64,000 nucleotides of DNA from Candidatus Proximibacter danicus (GTDB lineage Bacteria; Pseudomonadota; Gammaproteobacteria; Burkholderiales; Rhodocyclaceae), in contig JADJUC010000006.1 of NCBI GenBank assembly GCA_016710885.1, positions 62,001-126,000 of the forward strand, written 5' to 3'. Positions 59,506 to 64,000 of this stretch are shown here, piece by piece. The translations under genes and the position numbers were made by a program. Each line of letters opens with the position of its first letter. Within the stretch, counting starts at the first letter, position 1. The notes beneath the pieces were generated by a model, which saw nothing but the letters and a program-made list of their open reading frames with translations, did no database searches and had not been told where the DNA came from.

Positions 59506-60972
59506 CTATCGGTAGCGGCGAGCAGCGTTCTGGGCCGTTGCCGTTTCGGGGAAGTCGGCCTGCAGTTGCGCGAGCAACTCGCGCTGGCGGGTTTCGTTGC
59601 CGTCGCGGTGGAAACACTCCGCCACCAGCAGCAAAAGATCCGGGAGGTGTTTGTGGTCCGGGGCGCGGCGCGCCAGAACCTTGGTCAGCCGGTCCGCGTC
59701 ATCGACATGGCCGGCGCGGGCGAGCTTGCGAATGAGTGTGGCCAGTTGCGAACTCGAAAAGCGCACCGTGGGTTTGGCCAGTTTCAGATACTCGGTGAAC
59801 ACTTCATGCAGCAGTTCTGCATTCGCGCCGCGCTTGTCCGGCAGCGCGAAAACCAATGCGGCCGCCTGGTGAAAATCTTCGCTGGCCGGGTCGGTTCGGG
59901 CCAGGCGGTAGTAGCGGGAAAGTAGCGCCGGGTCATCGCGGTGGGCTTCGCAAACCACGCGTAATGCCCGCTTGGCGTCGTCGATGCGGAGATCGGCGAT
60001 CAGCTTGTCGATGCGTGCCAGTTCTGCGGGCAGCGGGTCGGTAACCGCTTCCTGTTCGGGGGCCTCGATTTTCACCTTGCTGTAGGCGCGGTGCAGTGTG
60101 ATCAGTGCAGCCCCGGCCAGGAAGCCGCCGAGGTGGGCCATGTAGTTGACGTTGCTGCCGTGGTTGAAGAAGAACTGGTACAGCTCGTTAGCGATCCAGA
60201 ACGGCAGCACGGTGATTGCCGGCGCCCAGAAGAAGTCGAAGTAGATCAGCACCCAGTAGAAGAAGCGGATCCGGCGCATGCCGTAGAGCACGACGAACAT
60301 GGCCATGACGCCGGAGATGGCGCCGGAAGCGCCAATGCCGGGCACGGTGCGTCCGGCATTGACCAGCAGATCGAGGCCAGCCGCGCCGATGCCCGTGAGC
60401 AGGTAGAAGGCGAGAAAGCGGCGCTTGCCCAGGGCTTCCTCGACCATGTAACCGACGATGAACAGGAAGGCCATGTTGCCAAGCAGGTGGTCAAAACTGC
60501 CGTGCAGGAACATGTGCCCGATTAGCCCCGCTAGCGTCGGCTCTGCGGGAACAAAACCGAAACGGTCGACCATGCCGGAGCCGGCGAGCGTATCGAAACG
60601 TTCCCTTTGTCGTTGCCAGTTGACGTATACCGCCTCGTCGGGGGTAACGATCTGCCCGCTGCGCAGGCGTTTCATGAACGCCTTGTCGTGCTCCATCTGC
60701 ATCAGGACCGATAGCCACATGCGCCGGTCCAGCGCTTTCTGCGCTTGCGCCACGTCATTCGCTTTGCCCTGCGCCTTGAGGTAGTCGACGTAACGCGGCA
60801 GCTCGACGGTGCCGAGCGACGACGAGGCGTAGTAATCGAGGGCCTTGGCCTCGCGCTTGCTGTCGCCGCTCTGCAGCCCGAAGTAGATCAGGCAGTTGAC
60901 GAGGATGAGTAGCAAGGTAACCAGTGGCGGGTTTCGCCAGTCTGGCTTGCGGCTGATGGGGACGATAATCAT
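59506..60972 (-). CDS. Rhomboid intramembrane serine protease with C-terminal helical extension
   Basis: A 488-residue protein. The rhomboid core has six helices; the catalytic serine is in GIGASGAISGVMAMF and the histidine in NYMAHLGGFLAGAA, with the helix-2 histidines in MFLHGSFDHLLGNMAFL. An insertion of about 100 soluble residues lies between helices 1 and 2. After residue 320 come about 165 residues of soluble helical repeats (IDKLIADLRIDDAKRALRVV). Typical rhomboids stop near 280 residues, so the extension is distinct. Confidence 0.92.
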   Translation of the reverse strand: MIIVPISRKPDWRNPPLVTLLLILVNCLIYFGLQSGDSKREAKALDYYASSSLGTVELPRYVDYLKAQGKANDVAQAQKALDRRMWLSVLMQMEHDKAFMKRLRSGQIVTPDEAVYVNWQRQRERFDTLAGSGMVDRFGFVPAEPTLAGLIGHMFLHGSFDHLLGNMAFLFIVGYMVEEALGKRRFLAFYLLTGIGAAGLDLLVNAGRTVPGIGASGAISGVMAMFVVLYGMRRIRFFYWVLIYFDFFWAPAITVLPFWIANELYQFFFNHGSNVNYMAHLGGFLAGAALITLHRAYSKVKIEAPEQEAVTDPLPAELARIDKLIADLRIDDAKRALRVVCEAHRDDPALLSRYYRLARTDPASEDFHQAAALVFALPDKRGANAELLHEVFTEYLKLAKPTVRFSSSQLATLIRKLARAGHVDDADRLTKVLARRAPDHKHLPDLLLLVAECFHRDGNETRQRELLAQLQADFPETATAQNAARRYR

Positions 60973-61143
60973 GGGGAGGGATTATGCCATCTGGAATGTC
61001 GGGGTGGGTGGAGACGTGCCGTTGCGTATGCGGTTTCAAGCATCGGTTCGGATCACATATGCCGTGTTTTTTGTCATTGCCTGTTAGCATGGGCACTGAT
61101 GGCGACTCTTTTCCGAGCGCCCAAGCCCAGCAAAGGTACTCTC

Positions 61144-61332
61144 TTGGCCAAACCAAATTATCAATTCGAGAAACGTCAACGCGATCTGGCGAAGAAAGCC
61201 AAGCAGGAAGAAAAGCGCCGCCAGAAGCTCGCCGGCAAGTCGGCAACCGACGATCAGGGGGGCGATGCGGCAGCTAATCCGGTGGATTCGTCTGGTTCCG
61301 CCGCCGATGACGAGATCAAGCCGGACGCGTGA
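61144..61332 (+). CDS. Small basic conserved protein
   Basis: A 62-residue protein starting with TTG at 61144 and AAAGG upstream, giving LAKPNYQFEKRQRDLAKKAK, a start common to a conserved betaproteobacterial family of unknown role. An ATG at 61099 would add 15 residues. The N-terminal half is strongly basic and helical; the tail is acidic and low-complexity. Confidence 0.65.
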   Translation: MAKPNYQFEKRQRDLAKKAKQEEKRRQKLAGKSATDDQGGDAAANPVDSSGSAADDEIKPDA

Positions 61333-61457
61333 TCTCGCTGCGGCTTTGAGGACTTCCCCGCCTGCGTGAGTATTTATGTGCGCCGGGCCCGGCCGAGATT
61401 TTCGTAGGCGCGGCGACCGGTGGCAGCTATCATGGCGACCCCTGAAGAGTTACGCCC

Positions 61458-63119
<1,662 letters not shown>

Positions 63120-63272
63120 ACCTGCCGCCCCGTCGCTGGCGACAATCTCGCCTTAATAACGAAAAGCGATAACCACCAGCCAAAAAATTATTTTTTGCGT
63201 CTACCAAGGCGCGCTAGACTCGTGCGTTCCAAAAAAACCATGTCACTACGATCCCAAGGGAAGGAGACCCCC

Positions 63273-63581
63273 ATGAAGCGCTTGATTACTGCAGCATCAA
63301 CGGCTGTGCTGGTACTCGCGGCCAGCCCGGCGGCGGCCGAGGACGCCAACCTGGCGCGCAATCTGGTTGCCAACTGTGCCAACTGCCACGGCACCAATGG
63401 CAAGGCCGTGCCCAATGCCGGCATGGCAACACTGGCCGGCCAGCCGAAAGAAGGCTTGGTCCAGCGCATGAACGAGTTCCGCTCCGGCGCACGCCCGGCG
63501 ACCGTCATGCACCAGATCGCCAAGGGCTATTCCGACGCGCAGATCGATCTCATCGCCGGCTACCTTGCCGCGCAGAAATAA
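63273..63581 (+). CDS. fccA: Sulfide dehydrogenase cytochrome subunit FccA (monohaem)
   Basis: A 102-residue periplasmic cytochrome c. The ATG at 63273 follows AAGGAGA; the signal peptide ends SPAAA-EDAN. One haem site CANCH is present and the likely methionine ligand lies in MATLAGQPK. The flavoprotein fccB follows 10 bases later, marking it as the electron-accepting subunit of flavocytochrome c sulfide dehydrogenase. Some FccA proteins carry two haems; this one has one. Confidence 0.88.
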   Translation: MKRLITAASTAVLVLAASPAAAEDANLARNLVANCANCHGTNGKAVPNAGMATLAGQPKEGLVQRMNEFRSGARPATVMHQIAKGYSDAQIDLIAGYLAAQK

Positions 63582-63591
63582 GGAGATGACC

Positions 63592-64000
63592 ATGTTCAAT
63601 CGTCGCGATTTCCTGAAGGCCGCCGGCGCTACCGGTTTCTCTGCCGGGGTTGTCACCCTCGGCGGCTGTGCGAGCGGCAGCAGCAAGGCCAAGGGCCACG
63701 TTGTCGTGGTTGGTGGCGGCTACGGCGGCGCCACCGCAGCCAAATATCTGCGCATGTGGAGCAACGGCAGCGTTGATGTGACGCTGATCGAGCGCAACAC
63801 CGAATTCACCTCTTGCCCGATCTCCAACCTCGTCATTGCCGGCGAGAAGACCCTGGCCGACATCACCGTCAGTTACGAGGGGCTGAGGAAGTGGGGCGTG
63901 CGGGTGATCCATGACGACGTGGTCGGCATCGACGCCGCCAAGCGCAGCATCCGCCTCGCCAAGCAGGGTGAGCTGAGCTACGACCGCGCGGTGCTCTCGC
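63592..64000 (+). CDS. fccB: Sulfide dehydrogenase flavoprotein FccB, N-terminal part
   Basis: The gene runs off the right edge; 136 residues are visible. A twin-arginine signal (NRRDFLKAAGATG) precedes the FAD dinucleotide-binding motif VVVVGGGYGGATAAKYL. The cysteine in SCPISNLVIAG matches the active-site Cys that receives sulfide. With FccA it oxidises sulfide to sulfur or polysulfide in the periplasm. ATG at 63592 with AAGGAG upstream. Confidence 0.9.
   Translation, partial: MFNRRDFLKAAGATGFSAGVVTLGGCASGSSKAKGHVVVVGGGYGGATAAKYLRMWSNGSVDVTLIERNTEFTSCPISNLVIAGEKTLADITVSYEGLRKWGVRVIHDDVVGIDAAKRSIRLAKQGELSYDRAVLS

Overview
The window is a continuous piece of a high-GC betaproteobacterial chromosome, most likely from the Rhodocyclales (Dechloromonas/Azonexus-like). 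This rests on a ruvCAB / ybgC-tolQRAB-pal-cpoB-queE block, a 6S RNA directly downstream of zapA, small soluble c-type cytochromes, an fccAB sulfide dehydrogenase and a complete methylmalonyl-CoA branch. Species-level placement is inference. About 62 protein genes were read. No rRNA, tRNA, CRISPR array, transposase or phage gene was seen.

Layout. 1-1.9 kb: end of a flavin/NAD reductase and an HDOD signalling protein. 1.9-6.9 kb: livKHMGF branched-chain amino acid ABC transporter, bracketed by hairpins with related cores. 7-10.3 kb: small cytochrome c, ilvD and the divergent lgt. 10.5-12.6 kb: a VOC protein (possible methylmalonyl-CoA epimerase) and an unrecognised 533-residue protein. 12.8-21.3 kb: methylmalonyl-CoA mutase, meaB, pccB and pccA, divergent from a GntR regulator and an enoyl-CoA hydratase. 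21.3-23.4 kb: TauE permease, EVE protein, 6S RNA, zapA and a zapB-like gene.

23.5-34.9 kb: a cobalamin riboswitch leads a tightly packed operon: a TonB-dependent receptor (frameshifted here), btuC, btuD, an adenosyltransferase, an exported membrane-anchored CobN-like protein of 1454 residues, an ExbB/MotA-like protein, a DUF2149 protein with an ExbD-like helix, and cobyrinate a,c-diamide synthase. The CobN-like/ExbB-like/DUF2149 trio resembles the HmuS-HmuT-HmuU part of Bacteroidetes haem-uptake operons. Here it is under B12 control. A proton-motive-force-linked periplasmic metallo-tetrapyrrole chelatase or dechelatase acting on corrinoids is the most interesting hypothesis in the window. The nearby mutase needs adenosylcobalamin, so uptake and adenosylation could feed it.

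35-50 kb: Tim44-like protein, PilZ protein, queE, Tol-Pal, a two-component system whose NtrC-type regulator has lost the key sigma54/ATPase motifs, a frameshifted diguanylate cyclase, and ruvBAC with an AI-2E family permease. 50-64 kb: EamA permease, yebC, an MltF-like transglycosylase, a HerA-type ATPase, a DUF4143 ATPase, a YjdM zinc-ribbon protein, a membrane protein and a rhomboid protease that appear to share a C-terminal helical domain, an ABC-F ATPase, and fccAB running off the right edge.
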